From Borreliella garinii (lineage in GTDB: Bacteria; Spirochaetota; Spirochaetia; Borreliales; Borreliaceae): DNA of 64,000 bases. Shown here piece after piece: positions 20,124 through 29,462 of this stretch. The stretch spans positions 806,001 through 870,000 of the forward strand of contig NZ_CP018744.1 of the NCBI RefSeq assembly GCF_001922545.1, read 5' to 3'. Both the position numbers and the translations under genes were made by a program. Under the pieces are notes generated by a model. It saw only the letters and a list, made by a program, of their open reading frames with translations. It did not search any database and was not told where the DNA came from. Numbering within the stretch: position 1 is the first letter of the stretch; the number at the start of each line of letters is the position of its first letter.

Positions 20124-20132
20124 ATTATAGCA
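20124..20132 (-). promoter_or_regulatory. Extended -10 promoter for sufS
   Basis: On the minus strand 20132-20124 reads TGCTATAAT, a perfect extended -10 (TGn plus TATAAT). No good -35 is found at 17 bases, as is common for extended -10 promoters. The start near 20116 gives a leader of about 35 bases. Confidence 0.6.
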
Positions 20133-20228
20133 TTATTTTTTATTGCATAAACAAAGTTTAAAATGATTATTAATTAATAATCATTTTTTTAAAAATTGAA
20201 GTTTATTTTTTTGTATAAATTTTGTTTA

Positions 20229-20257
20229 TTGGCTATGCTTTTTGATTATGATATACT
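20229..20257 (+). promoter_or_regulatory. Promoter predicting a leaderless transcript
   Basis: TTGGCT (20229-20234), a 17-base spacer and TATACT (20252-20257) place the transcription start at about 20263-20266. The best ATG of the next gene is at 20265-20267, and there is no Shine-Dalgarno before it. Confidence 0.5.
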
Positions 20258-20264
20258 CGTTTAT

Positions 20265-20585
20265 ATGAAAGAAATAATTTATAGGTTTGAAAAAGCTGAA
20301 GATTATAAATTGGTTCCTGTTAATAATATTTATGGGAATGTAACTAATACAGGGGAGATTTTTTGTGATCTTGTTTTCGAGTCTACAGAGATTTCTGAGG
20401 AGATTGCTTACACAAAAACCAAAGAGGGTGTTTTAGAAGAGGCCTCAAAAGAATTGAAGCGCGGAGAAGAGGAAAAAATAGTATTAATCAACTCTTTTAT
20501 AGGAATTTCTATTACAAAAACTACTGCCAGAAATATTGCTTATTGGCTTTTAAAAAAAGTTGATGAATTAGAAGATAATGAATAA
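20265..20585 (+). CDS. DUF3467-like small protein
   Basis: From the ATG at 20265 the product is a 106-residue acidic protein without signal or membrane segment. Its plan (a beta-rich start KLVPVNNIYGNVTNTGEIF, then a C-terminal helix SITKTTARNIAYWLLKKVDEL) resembles DUF3467, a family of unknown function. I assign this from general resemblance only. The frame is open to 20196, but that extension would lie upstream of the predicted promoter start. The gene overlaps the next one by eight bases, so the two are probably coupled. Confidence 0.72.
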   Translation: MKEIIYRFEKAEDYKLVPVNNIYGNVTNTGEIFCDLVFESTEISEEIAYTKTKEGVLEEASKELKRGEEEKIVLINSFIGISITKTTARNIAYWLLKKVDELEDNE

Positions 20586-21876
20586 TAGTAAAACATCTGA
20601 AGATAGAATTAAGATTTATTTATCAAAACTTAAAAAGTATAAAAGTAAAATTTTAAGCAAAAAGAGTATTAAAAATATTATTGAAATATCAGATATTTCT
20701 GATAATGATATTGAAAATATGGGATTTCATTTTAAAAGGTCTTATGCGAGAGTCAAAAGATTTGTTGATGTGGGAAAGATAGATGTTGCTTTTAGAGAGC
20801 TTGAATCTATCTATTTTTATTCTCTTCATGATAAGTCAATGTTTAGTTTATTTTTTTTTCTTTTTAAAGAGATTGCCGATAAGTTAAATACTAAAGAATC
20901 TAAAAAAAAAATGATTCATGTAAGTTTACAAGCAAAAGAATTTGGTATAAGAAATGATTTAGATTTAATTGACTATTATGAATCTAAGAAGTCAAAGAGC
21001 AGAATGTTAATATTAGCCTTGAGCTCTATTTTAATATTTTTTATTTCTTTGATTACTTACAGATCTTTTCAGAGTTTCATTGGTGTAAATGTAAACGGTA
21101 AGGCGTCTTTAAAAGAACAATTTACTTCTCCTTTAATATCGCAAGGTCTTCCCCCTATTACTATGGCTACGGATTTAGTAGTTGAAGCTGCTAATCTTAT
21201 TTCAGATTCTAAAGACTCATATTACATAGAAATAGAGGATGCTAAAGTTTTAGTTTTTGAAGATGCTCATTTGTATCAGCTTAAAGCAGGGGTTGTCTCA
21301 AAAGAGCATCCTGTTAAAAAGATTTCCTACAGAGTTACAATTTACGATGATCTTGGCAGATCTGTGTTTAATCAGGTTTTTGACAAAGAAAGTGATTTTT
21401 CTCCAAAATGGGGTAAAAATGTTTATATTCCAATTGATGTTATATCAAGTATACCAAGAGCTATTGATGTTAATCCTAAAAAAGTAGTATTAGATATTAT
21501 TGAAGTTGATTTTTTTAAAAATGTTGATGATAAAATTGGTGTAAATCTTGACTCAGATTCTTTTATATTGAAATTTAAATATATTGGAAATTATTTTAAA
21601 AAGTCTTTTGGGATTTGCAAGGCAAATACTGTTATAGAAGTTTTCAATTCCTCAAAAGATGTTATTAAAAATTTGGAGATTGAAATTGGTTATATTGATA
21701 AGGAAGGTAGAATTATTAGGTCTTTGAAACGTAAATTAATCTCTTATGCCAATTCTTTTTTAAAATCTAAATCTAAACAGAGTTTCACAATTAGTACAAT
21801 TTTCCCAAATGAGATTTATCCTACAATTGAAAAGGATTTTTCATCTATTAAAATTTATAATGTAATGATTAAATAG
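20578..21876 (+). CDS. Single-pass membrane protein, unknown function
   Basis: The 432-residue protein has a basic, helical cytoplasmic N-terminal domain (about 1-138), one membrane helix (about 141-162, SRMLILALSSILIFFISLIT) and a large C-terminal domain with beta-strand character that should lie outside the cytoplasmic membrane. I do not recognise a family. The last part (IEVFNSSKDVIKNLEIEIGY) resembles the beta-sandwich of proteins that sit in the periplasm. It overlaps the DUF3467-like gene, and its stop is only nine bases from the convergent Lol permease gene. Confidence 0.78.
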   Translation: MNNSKTSEDRIKIYLSKLKKYKSKILSKKSIKNIIEISDISDNDIENMGFHFKRSYARVKRFVDVGKIDVAFRELESIYFYSLHDKSMFSLFFFLFKEIADKLNTKESKKKMIHVSLQAKEFGIRNDLDLIDYYESKKSKSRMLILALSSILIFFISLITYRSFQSFIGVNVNGKASLKEQFTSPLISQGLPPITMATDLVVEAANLISDSKDSYYIEIEDAKVLVFEDAHLYQLKAGVVSKEHPVKKISYRVTIYDDLGRSVFNQVFDKESDFSPKWGKNVYIPIDVISSIPRAIDVNPKKVVLDIIEVDFFKNVDDKIGVNLDSDSFILKFKYIGNYFKKSFGICKANTVIEVFNSSKDVIKNLEIEIGYIDKEGRIIRSLKRKLISYANSFLKSKSKQSFTISTIFPNEIYPTIEKDFSSIKIYNVMIK

Positions 21877-21885
21877 AGCTTTAAG

Positions 21886-23139
21886 CTATCTTAAGATTTC
21901 TTTTTCTTTTAGATTTGAAACAATGTTGAGCGGAATCAGTGTAGTTAAAATGTTTATTAACATATATAAGCCAAGAAGTGTTAAGCTAAAGCCCAGGCTT
22001 AAGTTTATTTGAAATTCAGATACGTAATATTCTGAGTTTAATATTTCAGAATTTTCTTCTCCAAATGTTTTTAAAAAAAAGTTTAAAACATTATCAACAA
22101 AGTTTATTAAATAAGACATTTTAAGTGTTAAATAGTTCCCAATTATTATTCCAATCCCACAAAAGGTTGTGCTTAATGTGAGTGATATCAAAAGAAATAT
22201 TATTTTTATGTTGAAATTATTCATTCCAATTGATTTTAGTATTGCAATTTTCTTTTTATTTTCAAAAATAAGCATTGAAAGAGACGAAGATATATTAATG
22301 CTTGCAAATATTATAATCAAAGCCATAATGAATATTAAAAGTTTTTTACTTATGTCAAGATTATTGTATTTATTTAAGTAAAGTTCATAAAATGTTTTTA
22401 TTTGGAATTCTTGAAATTCAGTTTCTAAATTCTGTTTCAAGATTTCATTGTTTTTTATTGAATTGAAATTTGTTTTAATTCCAATTATGCTTTTTGAAAA
22501 CTTTTTTGACATTAAATTTTCGTTTTCAAAAGAAATTAAAACTAAGTTATTGTCAATATCTTTTAGTCCGGTTTCAATTATTCCTGAGATATTAAACTTT
22601 TTTATTCTGGGTATTATTTTATTGTTTTTTGTATTTGGAATCAAAATATCAATTTTTTCATTGAGATTTAAATTAAGTTTATTTTTTATTTGATTTGAAA
22701 TGAGTATAGAATCCTTTTTTAAATTTTTAGTACCTTGTATTAATTTTATTGATTTGTTTTTCAATATGAATTCATTTTCTATTGCTCTTATTAATACGCC
22801 TTGTTTTTTATTATTTCCAATAATTCCGTAAGTTCTTTTCTCAAAAAAGTAATTTAAATCTTTATAATTATATTTTTTTTTAAATGAGCTTAATCTGTCT
22901 TTTAAGTAATTGTTTTTATTTGTGTTGTTGTATTCTATTTGGATAGAAAAACCTTCACTTTCAATATATTTATTAATAGTAGAAGTCATAATATTGCTAG
23001 ACATATAGTAGACAATAATTAGTGGGATCATTACTAAACTTAATGATATTCCAGAACCTATTAAAGCTATTTTATTTGTTGAATTTTTAAAAATTATATA
23101 CGCAATTTTTGTAATTTCTATTAGCTTTAGAAGCATCAT
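21886..23139 (-). CDS. LolC/LolE-like lipoprotein-release permease (promoter-distal)
   Basis: The 417-residue FtsX/MacB-type permease has one N-terminal membrane helix (about 24-46), a large periplasmic domain (about 47-260) and three C-terminal helices around 270, 315 and 385. This is the LolC/LolE architecture, which extracts lipoproteins from the inner membrane for delivery to LolA. It overlaps the ATPase gene by four bases (ATGA). It is the second permease around that ATPase, so the two permeases probably form a heterodimer. LolC and LolE cannot be told apart here. Confidence 0.85.
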   Translation of the reverse strand: MMLLKLIEITKIAYIIFKNSTNKIALIGSGISLSLVMIPLIIVYYMSSNIMTSTINKYIESEGFSIQIEYNNTNKNNYLKDRLSSFKKKYNYKDLNYFFEKRTYGIIGNNKKQGVLIRAIENEFILKNKSIKLIQGTKNLKKDSILISNQIKNKLNLNLNEKIDILIPNTKNNKIIPRIKKFNISGIIETGLKDIDNNLVLISFENENLMSKKFSKSIIGIKTNFNSIKNNEILKQNLETEFQEFQIKTFYELYLNKYNNLDISKKLLIFIMALIIIFASINISSSLSMLIFENKKKIAILKSIGMNNFNIKIIFLLISLTLSTTFCGIGIIIGNYLTLKMSYLINFVDNVLNFFLKTFGEENSEILNSEYYVSEFQINLSLGFSLTLLGLYMLINILTTLIPLNIVSNLKEKEILR

Positions 23140-23816
23140 AGTTTTTTTAATGTCCTATCTTTGAATTCATATTTTGAATCTGCTTTGTTAGCAAATTGAG
23201 GGTTATGACTAACTAGTATTAAGGTTTTTTTAAAATTTTTTGCTGTATTGATAAGTAGATTTTCTACAGTTTTAGCTGTACTTAAGTCTAAATTTCCCGT
23301 AGGTTCATCACATAAGATTATATCAGGTTCATTGATTAACGCTCTAGCAATAGCAACTCTTTGTGATTCGCCTCCGGAGAGCTCTGAAGGGTAATGTTTT
23401 GCTCTGTTTTCTATTTTTAGTATTTTCATTAGATCTAGAGCTTTTTTATTTATTTTTTCCTTTGTTTCCTGGCCTAAGATGATTTTGGGTAAAATTATAT
23501 TTTCAATTACATTGAACTCATTTATTAAATTATAATTTTGGAATACTAAACCTATTTGTCTGTTTTTATACAAGCTTAATGTTTTTTCATTTGCATTTTT
23601 CAAAACTATTCCACAAGATATTATTTCCCCAGAATCTATTTTATCAATTCCTGAAATCATATTAAAAAGAGTTGATTTCCCGCATCCACTTTTTCCTTGA
23701 ATTGAAATAAATTCGCCTTTTGTTACAGTTAGGTTTAGATTTTCTATTACTTGAATTTTTGTTTTATTTTTTTTATATGCTTTGCAAAGATTTTTTATAA
23801 TCAATATATTTTCCAT
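23136..23816 (-). CDS. lolD: LolD-like ABC transporter ATPase
   Basis: This 226-residue ATPase (from the ATG at 23816) powers the flanking permeases. It has Walker A GKSGCGKST (41-49), the Q-loop FQNYNLI, the signature LSGGESQRVAIARAL, Walker B IILCDEPTGNLD and the switch His in SHNPQF. The SGGESQR...GNLD pattern is typical of the LolD/MacB/FtsE group. A start four codons upstream (23828) would overlap the preceding gene by 11 bases. The ATG at 23816 begins one base after that gene's stop and gives the usual MENILIIKN start, so I prefer it. Confidence 0.9.
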   Translation of the reverse strand: MENILIIKNLCKAYKKNKTKIQVIENLNLTVTKGEFISIQGKSGCGKSTLFNMISGIDKIDSGEIISCGIVLKNANEKTLSLYKNRQIGLVFQNYNLINEFNVIENIILPKIILGQETKEKINKKALDLMKILKIENRAKHYPSELSGGESQRVAIARALINEPDIILCDEPTGNLDLSTAKTVENLLINTAKNFKKTLILVSHNPQFANKADSKYEFKDRTLKKL

Positions 23817-23817
23817 A

Positions 23818-25071
23818 TTACGACCCATTTATAGTTTCAATATTTTTCTGACTTCCAATTTTTTTTGTTGCTTTAATGCTTGAATATATTGTAGAAAAGC
23901 ATGCAAAGCAGAAAGTAAACACTAAATCGCTTAAAAATAATTTAGGAGTAATTGTATCTTTTACTATTTGTATTTTAATTCCATCTATTTCTAAAGCCAA
24001 TATTTGATTTAAAAAATTTATTGAACTGTTTATTAGATTATCAATTATTTTTAAAATTTCATTTATATTTAAGGAAATTGAAATTCCCAGTATCAACCCA
24101 AGAAGCCCCCCTATAGTGCAGATTATTATTGAGTGAATAAAAAAAATTTGTTTTATTTTTTTTATTCTAAGCCCCATGGATAATAGTATTAAAATAGCTT
24201 TATTTTTGTTTATTATTATTCTTTTTTGTAGATAATATGCATTAACAGCAATAACAATGAAAATGCTTGTCAAAATAATTAACATTGTATTTCGTTCTAT
24301 TTTCAATGCTTTATAGAATTCTTTATTGTATTCATTCCAAGTTTTTACTTTAATTTTTGGATTAATAGCTTTGATCTTTTCAATTAATTTATTACTTGGA
24401 TTTAAATTTTTTGTTTTTACTTGGTAATTAATGCTAGAATTATGTAAAAGATTATTTTTAATAAAATAGTCTATATTCATAAAAATTAAAGTTTCATTTA
24501 TTTTTGCATAGTTACTTTTGAAAATTGATTTTATTTTAAAATTTTTTATATCATTTTCTAATGATATAAAGTTTTTTATTTCATCGGTGATTATTAATCT
24601 TAAAGTGTCATTTTTAAATAAGTTGAAATTGTAGGAGAGTACATTCCCAATAATGATCTCATCGTCTTTAAGATCTAGTTCATCTTTTTCAAGTCCTGTA
24701 AATGTAATAAAATTTTGGTCTTTTTTGAGATCTTTAATATCAACTGCAATGATATTCAAAATAGTCGGATAATAATAATCTTGAATTCCAATGCCTTGAG
24801 TTTCGTATATTTTATTTATATGTTTTATTCCCTCAATCTTTTTAATTTTTTTGATTTCTTCTTGAGTAAGTTCATTTTCTATTTTTAAATTTCCACTTTC
24901 TACATTTGTAGTGCTAAGGAAAAAATCGTTTTGAAAACCATTCATAATTGATATTGTTAGGATAATTATTATTTCACCTAAGGCAATGCTTAATATTATT
25001 ACAATTGTGAGGGCTAAGCTATTTTTTTCTTCTAGTATTAATCTTTTAAGCAAAAAATTTCTTATACCCAT
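23818..25071 (-). CDS. LolC/LolE-like lipoprotein-release permease (promoter-proximal)
   Basis: The 417-residue protein has a membrane helix near the N-terminus (about 19-42), a periplasmic domain and three C-terminal membrane helices (around 270, 310 and 385). Its length equals that of the second permease on the other side of the ATPase, but the sequences are clearly diverged. It starts directly after the stop of the preceding gene, with no intervening base. In a spirochaete whose envelope is dominated by lipoproteins, this ABC exporter is likely to be essential. Confidence 0.85.
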   Translation of the reverse strand: MGIRNFLLKRLILEEKNSLALTIVIILSIALGEIIIILTISIMNGFQNDFFLSTTNVESGNLKIENELTQEEIKKIKKIEGIKHINKIYETQGIGIQDYYYPTILNIIAVDIKDLKKDQNFITFTGLEKDELDLKDDEIIIGNVLSYNFNLFKNDTLRLIITDEIKNFISLENDIKNFKIKSIFKSNYAKINETLIFMNIDYFIKNNLLHNSSINYQVKTKNLNPSNKLIEKIKAINPKIKVKTWNEYNKEFYKALKIERNTMLIILTSIFIVIAVNAYYLQKRIIINKNKAILILLSMGLRIKKIKQIFFIHSIIICTIGGLLGLILGISISLNINEILKIIDNLINSSINFLNQILALEIDGIKIQIVKDTITPKLFLSDLVFTFCFACFSTIYSSIKATKKIGSQKNIETINGS

Positions 25072-26100
25072 TTAATTTGTTCCTATTGGTTTTTCTTCGA
25101 TGATTTTTCCATTCTTGTGCTTTACTCTAAGAGCGGGTTTTTTATTGTAGTATATTTCTTCTTCATATTCATTATCATTGTGGTATTCGGTTTTTAGATA
25201 AATTATATCGTTTTCATAAATTTTTTTGCTTTTTAATTGGTTGTCTTTGTTATATTCGTATTCAATTTTAGTATTGGTGTATTGGTCTTTATCCTTTTCT
25301 TTAGTGTTTTGAACAATTATCATATCAGATGAGTTGTATTGAAAATCATTTATTTTTATAAGTTCATTATTTTTATATGTTTCTTCTTTAATTAGATTGT
25401 TTCTTTGATAAGTAGATATGATTTTTGTGTTTCCTTCTTCAAAGGTATTTACTATTTTTTGTTCATCTAGATATTGGTTTTTTTCTTTGGATTTTATTTT
25501 ATTATTAACAATTATTGTACTGTTTAAATTTCTTTTTTTGTCATCATATTTTATAGCCTTTGTTGTTGATTTTTTGATGTCAAAATATGTAGATTTTATA
25601 TTGCCATTAATTCCATAGTTCCAAATTTGAAAATTTGATCCTGTTATTTTTAGTAATTTACCATTTTCGTCTTTAGAGTAAAATATTAATTTTGGTTTTT
25701 GGTTTATTGTTTCTAAATTCTTGGATATTAAGTTGCCGTTTTCATAAAAGTAATTTGCTGTTTCAAGAATTTTTCCTTTGCTGCCATATTCAATTTCTTG
25801 TATTTTGTTATTTAAATTATCGTAAACTTCTTCTTTTCTTTTTATATCTTTTGTATCATAATATGTGATTTTTCTTGTGTTTTCTATTATTTGAATTGTC
25901 TTGTATTTTATTAAATTTGTTTCTTTATATAAGTAGAGTTTTTCGGTATCATCAATCAAATGATACTCAATGTAAAACCCTTTTTTTGGTTTTTCGCTTA
26001 ATTTTTGGTATTTATTGAAAAATGCGTCAGATGCAAAATAGCTTTTTGCATAAATAATTTGTGTTATAAATAGAAGAAGTATTAATTGTTTTTTTTTCAT
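25072..26100 (-). CDS. Secreted repeat-rich protein of the Lol operon
   Basis: A signal peptide (MKKKQLILLLFITQIIYA) is followed by about 320 hydrophilic residues. The body contains short degenerate repeats of the type Y-x-(3-5)-G-x-L-x-x-x-x-x-Y (for example IEYGSKGKILETANYFYENG and YEYNKDNQLKSKKIYEND), resembling MORN/YwqK-like or YD-type beta-hairpin repeats. There is no lipobox, so it is probably periplasmic. It overlaps ftsY by four bases and abuts the first Lol permease, so a role in lipoprotein traffic is conceivable from context only. Confidence 0.75.
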   Translation of the reverse strand: MKKKQLILLLFITQIIYAKSYFASDAFFNKYQKLSEKPKKGFYIEYHLIDDTEKLYLYKETNLIKYKTIQIIENTRKITYYDTKDIKRKEEVYDNLNNKIQEIEYGSKGKILETANYFYENGNLISKNLETINQKPKLIFYSKDENGKLLKITGSNFQIWNYGINGNIKSTYFDIKKSTTKAIKYDDKKRNLNSTIIVNNKIKSKEKNQYLDEQKIVNTFEEGNTKIISTYQRNNLIKEETYKNNELIKINDFQYNSSDMIIVQNTKEKDKDQYTNTKIEYEYNKDNQLKSKKIYENDIIYLKTEYHNDNEYEEEIYYNKKPALRVKHKNGKIIEEKPIGTN

Positions 26101-26942
26101 AGCAATTTATTAAGATATTCATTGATATCAAATTCTTTAATGTCTTCTAGTTTTTCTCCAAATGTAGTAAAGTATATGGGCTTTTCAAGAATTTTTGAAA
26201 TATTTATTATTGCACCTGCTCTTGAGGATGAATCAAGTTTCGTGATTATTATTCCGTCTATTCCTATTGCTTTATTAAAAATTTCTGCTTGGCTATTTGT
26301 ATTTTTTCCAATAGTAGAATCGATTACAAGTATTTTTTGATAATTGATATTAGTGTTTTTTATTTGCTTTAATATTACATTGTTTATTTTTTGCAGCTCT
26401 TTTATTAAATTTTCTTTATTTTGCAATCTTCCGGCTGTGTCAATAATTAATGCATCATAATTTTTAATCTTAGCGCTTGATATGCTGTCGAATATAACAG
26501 CTGATGGATCGCTTCCTTGGTTTTGAGATATTATTCTGATTCCAATTTGTTCACCATAAACTTTCATTTGTTCAATTGCGGCTGCTCTGAATGTATCAGC
26601 AGCGGATATTAATATATTTTTGCCTTCATTTTTTAATTTATTTGCAAGTTTTGCTATGCTTGATGTTTTTCCAATTCCATTTATGCCAACTATTAACAAA
26701 ATGTTTAATTTGTTATTTTCTAGAGTAAATTTTTTTATATTAATATAATTACTTAAAAGTTCTTTTAGTTTTTCAATAATAGTTTTTTCGTTTTTATTTT
26801 TTTCTTTTGTTAATTTGTTTATTATATCTATTACAATTTCATTATTAATGTCTGATTCTAATAGAATGTCTTCTAAATTTTCAATAATATTTTCTTGTTG
26901 ATTGCTTTTAAATAAATTTTTTATTTTTTCTAAAATTCCCAA
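26097..26942 (-). CDS. ftsY: Signal recognition particle receptor FtsY
   Basis: FtsY receives SRP-ribosome complexes at the cytoplasmic membrane. The 281-residue protein is essentially only the NG domain. A short helical N domain (about 1-75) is followed by the GTPase with P-loop GINGIGKTS (86-94), DTFRAAA, DTAGR (168-172) and TKLD (234-237). The acidic A domain of E. coli FtsY is missing, as in many bacteria. The GKTSS and TKLDSSS variants replace the more common GKTTT and TKLDGTA. The gene lies between the PEGA-like gene (36-base gap) and the secreted repeat protein (overlap). Confidence 0.93.
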   Translation of the reverse strand: MGILEKIKNLFKSNQQENIIENLEDILLESDINNEIVIDIINKLTKEKNKNEKTIIEKLKELLSNYINIKKFTLENNKLNILLIVGINGIGKTSSIAKLANKLKNEGKNILISAADTFRAAAIEQMKVYGEQIGIRIISQNQGSDPSAVIFDSISSAKIKNYDALIIDTAGRLQNKENLIKELQKINNVILKQIKNTNINYQKILVIDSTIGKNTNSQAEIFNKAIGIDGIIITKLDSSSRAGAIINISKILEKPIYFTTFGEKLEDIKEFDINEYLNKLL

Positions 26943-26978
26943 ATGTTTGTTCTCCTATTTTATTGCTAATTGTTAAAT

Positions 26979-28388
26979 CTATTCTCCTAGATTTGCTTCT
27001 TTAATATATTCTACTAAATGAGTTATTAATGAAATAAAGCTGCCAATAGTTAAGGTAATACCTGCTCCAAATAGAAATGTTGCAGTCATTTGCTCTGCTT
27101 TTGCCATATAAACATCTTCAGCTGTTAACATTTTGTTGATAAAGTGATTGCCAGTTATTTTATAAAGTGCTTCTGCATTGTTAAGTAACGTTCCTGCAAA
27201 AATGGTTCCTATTGTGCTTAATGTAAAAACAGCTAGATTAATATAAAATTTATCTCTTTTATTGCTAAGTCTATTTTTGATAGTTTTTATCATTTCTATT
27301 TCTACTTGATCTTCTTCTTTATTTATTAACTTGAATTTATCTTTATATCCTTCAGATTTAAGTAAAATGATGTCTTGATTTTCTGGTTTTTCTATTTCAA
27401 TTGGGGTTTCTCCCATAAATATGCCTTTTTTAAAAACTTTAGATTTCACATTGCTTTTAATTTCTACTTTTTTAGAGATTGTTCTTTTTAAGTCAATATT
27501 TAATATTATTGAATCTGCATTTTTTACTTTTCTTTTAATAGAGTAGTTTTCGAAATTTGTGCTTGTGATTTGTATTTCAATTTCTTTGTTTGGGATTTTA
27601 GAAATGTCAAAAATATTATTGTAATAGACTCCTTTTGAAACAAATTTTTCATTTATATAGATTTTTGCATCCGAGTTGTTTTTGACATTAATGTTGATTT
27701 TTAAAAATTCTCTACCTAATATCTCTTTGAAACTGTGTTTTGTTATTTTATCTGCAATTTCATTAACAGAAGAGGATGTTTTAAATACTGCTTTTTCAGT
27801 CTCAATTTTCTCGGGAGTAATGTTGCTAATTTCTAGTAAATAATAATTTTCTATTTTTTTAAGGTCAATATAGCTAATAAAAAATAATTCTTCTCTTATG
27901 AAAAATTCTTTATTTAAATTTGAGATGTTTGTTTGTTCTTCGATTTTTTTATATTTTACTTTTAATTTTTTTAAATTGGTAAAATATTCTGCAAATCTTT
28001 TTTTTTTGCTTTTAATATTTTGAATATTTTTTTTAAGCTCATCGATTTTAGTTTCGGTGTTATGCTTTTCTTTTGCGTTTATTATGTTTTGCAGTTTTTT
28101 TTTATCCATTTCTTTTTTTAATTTGCTAATTTCAAGTTCTGTTTTTATTATATCTTGATTTATATAAATATCTTCAATAATATTCTTGTCATCATTGCTT
28201 ACAACATGCTCTGTTATTTTATCGTAGATTTTGTTTAATTGTTTTTCAATTCCTTTTTTAAGGTCAATATTTTCTTTTTTTGTATTAATGATATAGGAAA
28301 AGTTGTATTCAATATTACTTTGAGAATGTATTTTATATATTGTAAATATTAGCAACGGTATTATTAGGGTTAGTTTAAACTTTTCCAT
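26979..28388 (-). CDS. PEGA-like envelope protein with C-terminal membrane helices
   Basis: The 469-residue protein has an N-terminal signal or anchor (LTLIIPLLIFTIYKI), a long lysine-rich coiled-coil segment (about 60-150), and two tandem modules resembling PEGA beta domains. These are around residues 235-300 (NNSDAKIYINEKFVSKGVY) and 305-365 (VKSKVFKKGIFMGETPIEIE). Two membrane helices lie near 383-405 and 432-462. PEGA domains bind or span the envelope in surface-layer and stress proteins, but no function is known for this one. The start lies 19 bases inside the prfB 3' end. Confidence 0.75.
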   Translation of the reverse strand: MEKFKLTLIIPLLIFTIYKIHSQSNIEYNFSYIINTKKENIDLKKGIEKQLNKIYDKITEHVVSNDDKNIIEDIYINQDIIKTELEISKLKKEMDKKKLQNIINAKEKHNTETKIDELKKNIQNIKSKKKRFAEYFTNLKKLKVKYKKIEEQTNISNLNKEFFIREELFFISYIDLKKIENYYLLEISNITPEKIETEKAVFKTSSSVNEIADKITKHSFKEILGREFLKININVKNNSDAKIYINEKFVSKGVYYNNIFDISKIPNKEIEIQITSTNFENYSIKRKVKNADSIILNIDLKRTISKKVEIKSNVKSKVFKKGIFMGETPIEIEKPENQDIILLKSEGYKDKFKLINKEEDQVEIEMIKTIKNRLSNKRDKFYINLAVFTLSTIGTIFAGTLLNNAEALYKITGNHFINKMLTAEDVYMAKAEQMTATFLFGAGITLTIGSFISLITHLVEYIKEANLGE

Positions 28389-29447
28389 TTTAAATACTCT
28401 TCTATGAAATTGTCTATATTGCCGTCCATAACCGAAGTGGTGTTTGAATTTTCAAATTTTGTTCTGTGATCTTTTACTAAATTGTAAGGTTGAAATACGT
28501 AAGATCTTATTTGGTTGCCCCAAGAAATTTCTTTTTTTAATTCTTGCTTTGATTTGTTTTTTTCATCTTCTTTATTCTTATAGTATTCGTAAAGTCTTGA
28601 TTTTAAAACTTTCATTGCCATATCTTTGTTTTTGTGCTGACTTCGGTCGCTTTGAGATTGAGTTACTATTCCTGTTTCAATGTGAGTTATTCTTACAGCA
28701 GAGGATGTTTTGTTGACGTGTTGCCCCCCAGCTCCCGATGCTCTGTATGTATCAATTCTTATATCTTCTGGTTTGATTATTATTTCTATTTTCTCATCAA
28801 TAACAGGGTCAACAAATACTGATGCAAAAGAGGTATGTCTTTTTTTAGCAGCATCAAACGGAGAAATTCTTATAAGGCGATGTATTCCAACTTCACTTTT
28901 TAAAAGTCCATAAGCATATTCACCTTTGATTTCTATTGTAACAGATTTAATTCCACCTTCTGCTTCAAGCAAATCAATCAGTTCTGTTTTATATTTTTTT
29001 CTCTCAGCATATCTTGAGTACATTCTGTAAAGCATTGCAACCCAGTCACATGCTTCAGTGCCTCCAGCACCAGAATGAATAGTTAAAAAAGCGCTGTTTA
29101 TGTCAAGCTCTTCTTTAAAGTAAGAAATTGTGAGTAAATCTTTGTACTGTTTTTCAAGTACATTAAATTCGATTTCTAAGCTGTTAATATCTTTTTCATT
29201 TTCAACAATTTCACAAAGATCGCTTAAATCTTTGATTTTGTTTATTAGATCTTCCCACGGATCAATTTTATTTTTTAAGATACTTTGAGCTTTTATAACT
29301 TCTTGGGCTCTTTTAGGATCATTCCAAAAATTTTTCTGGTTTATTTCTTTTTCGTATTTTTCGATTTTAGCTTGAATTTCTTTTTTGTCAAAGCTTCCTC
29401 CAAATGCCTTCGGCTTGTTCAAACAATATATTTATTTTTTCTTTCAT
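28370..29447 (-). CDS. prfB: Peptide chain release factor 2, made by programmed +1 frameshift
   Basis: RF2 terminates translation at UGA and UAA. The main frame has the codon-recognition tripeptide SPF (ISPFDA) and the catalytic GGQ (SGAGGQHVNKT). The true start is the ATG at 29447, in a different frame. Nineteen codons lead to CTT TGA C at 29393-29387, where the ribosome must slip +1 to read GAC and continue to 28370. A GGAGG (29401-29397) sits three bases before CTT, the same geometry as in E. coli. The joined product is 358 residues, with SPF at 195-197 and GGQ at 240-242. A simple frame call starting at 29422 misses the real N-terminus. Confidence 0.93.
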
Positions 29448-29462
29448 TTTTATTTCTCGCTA

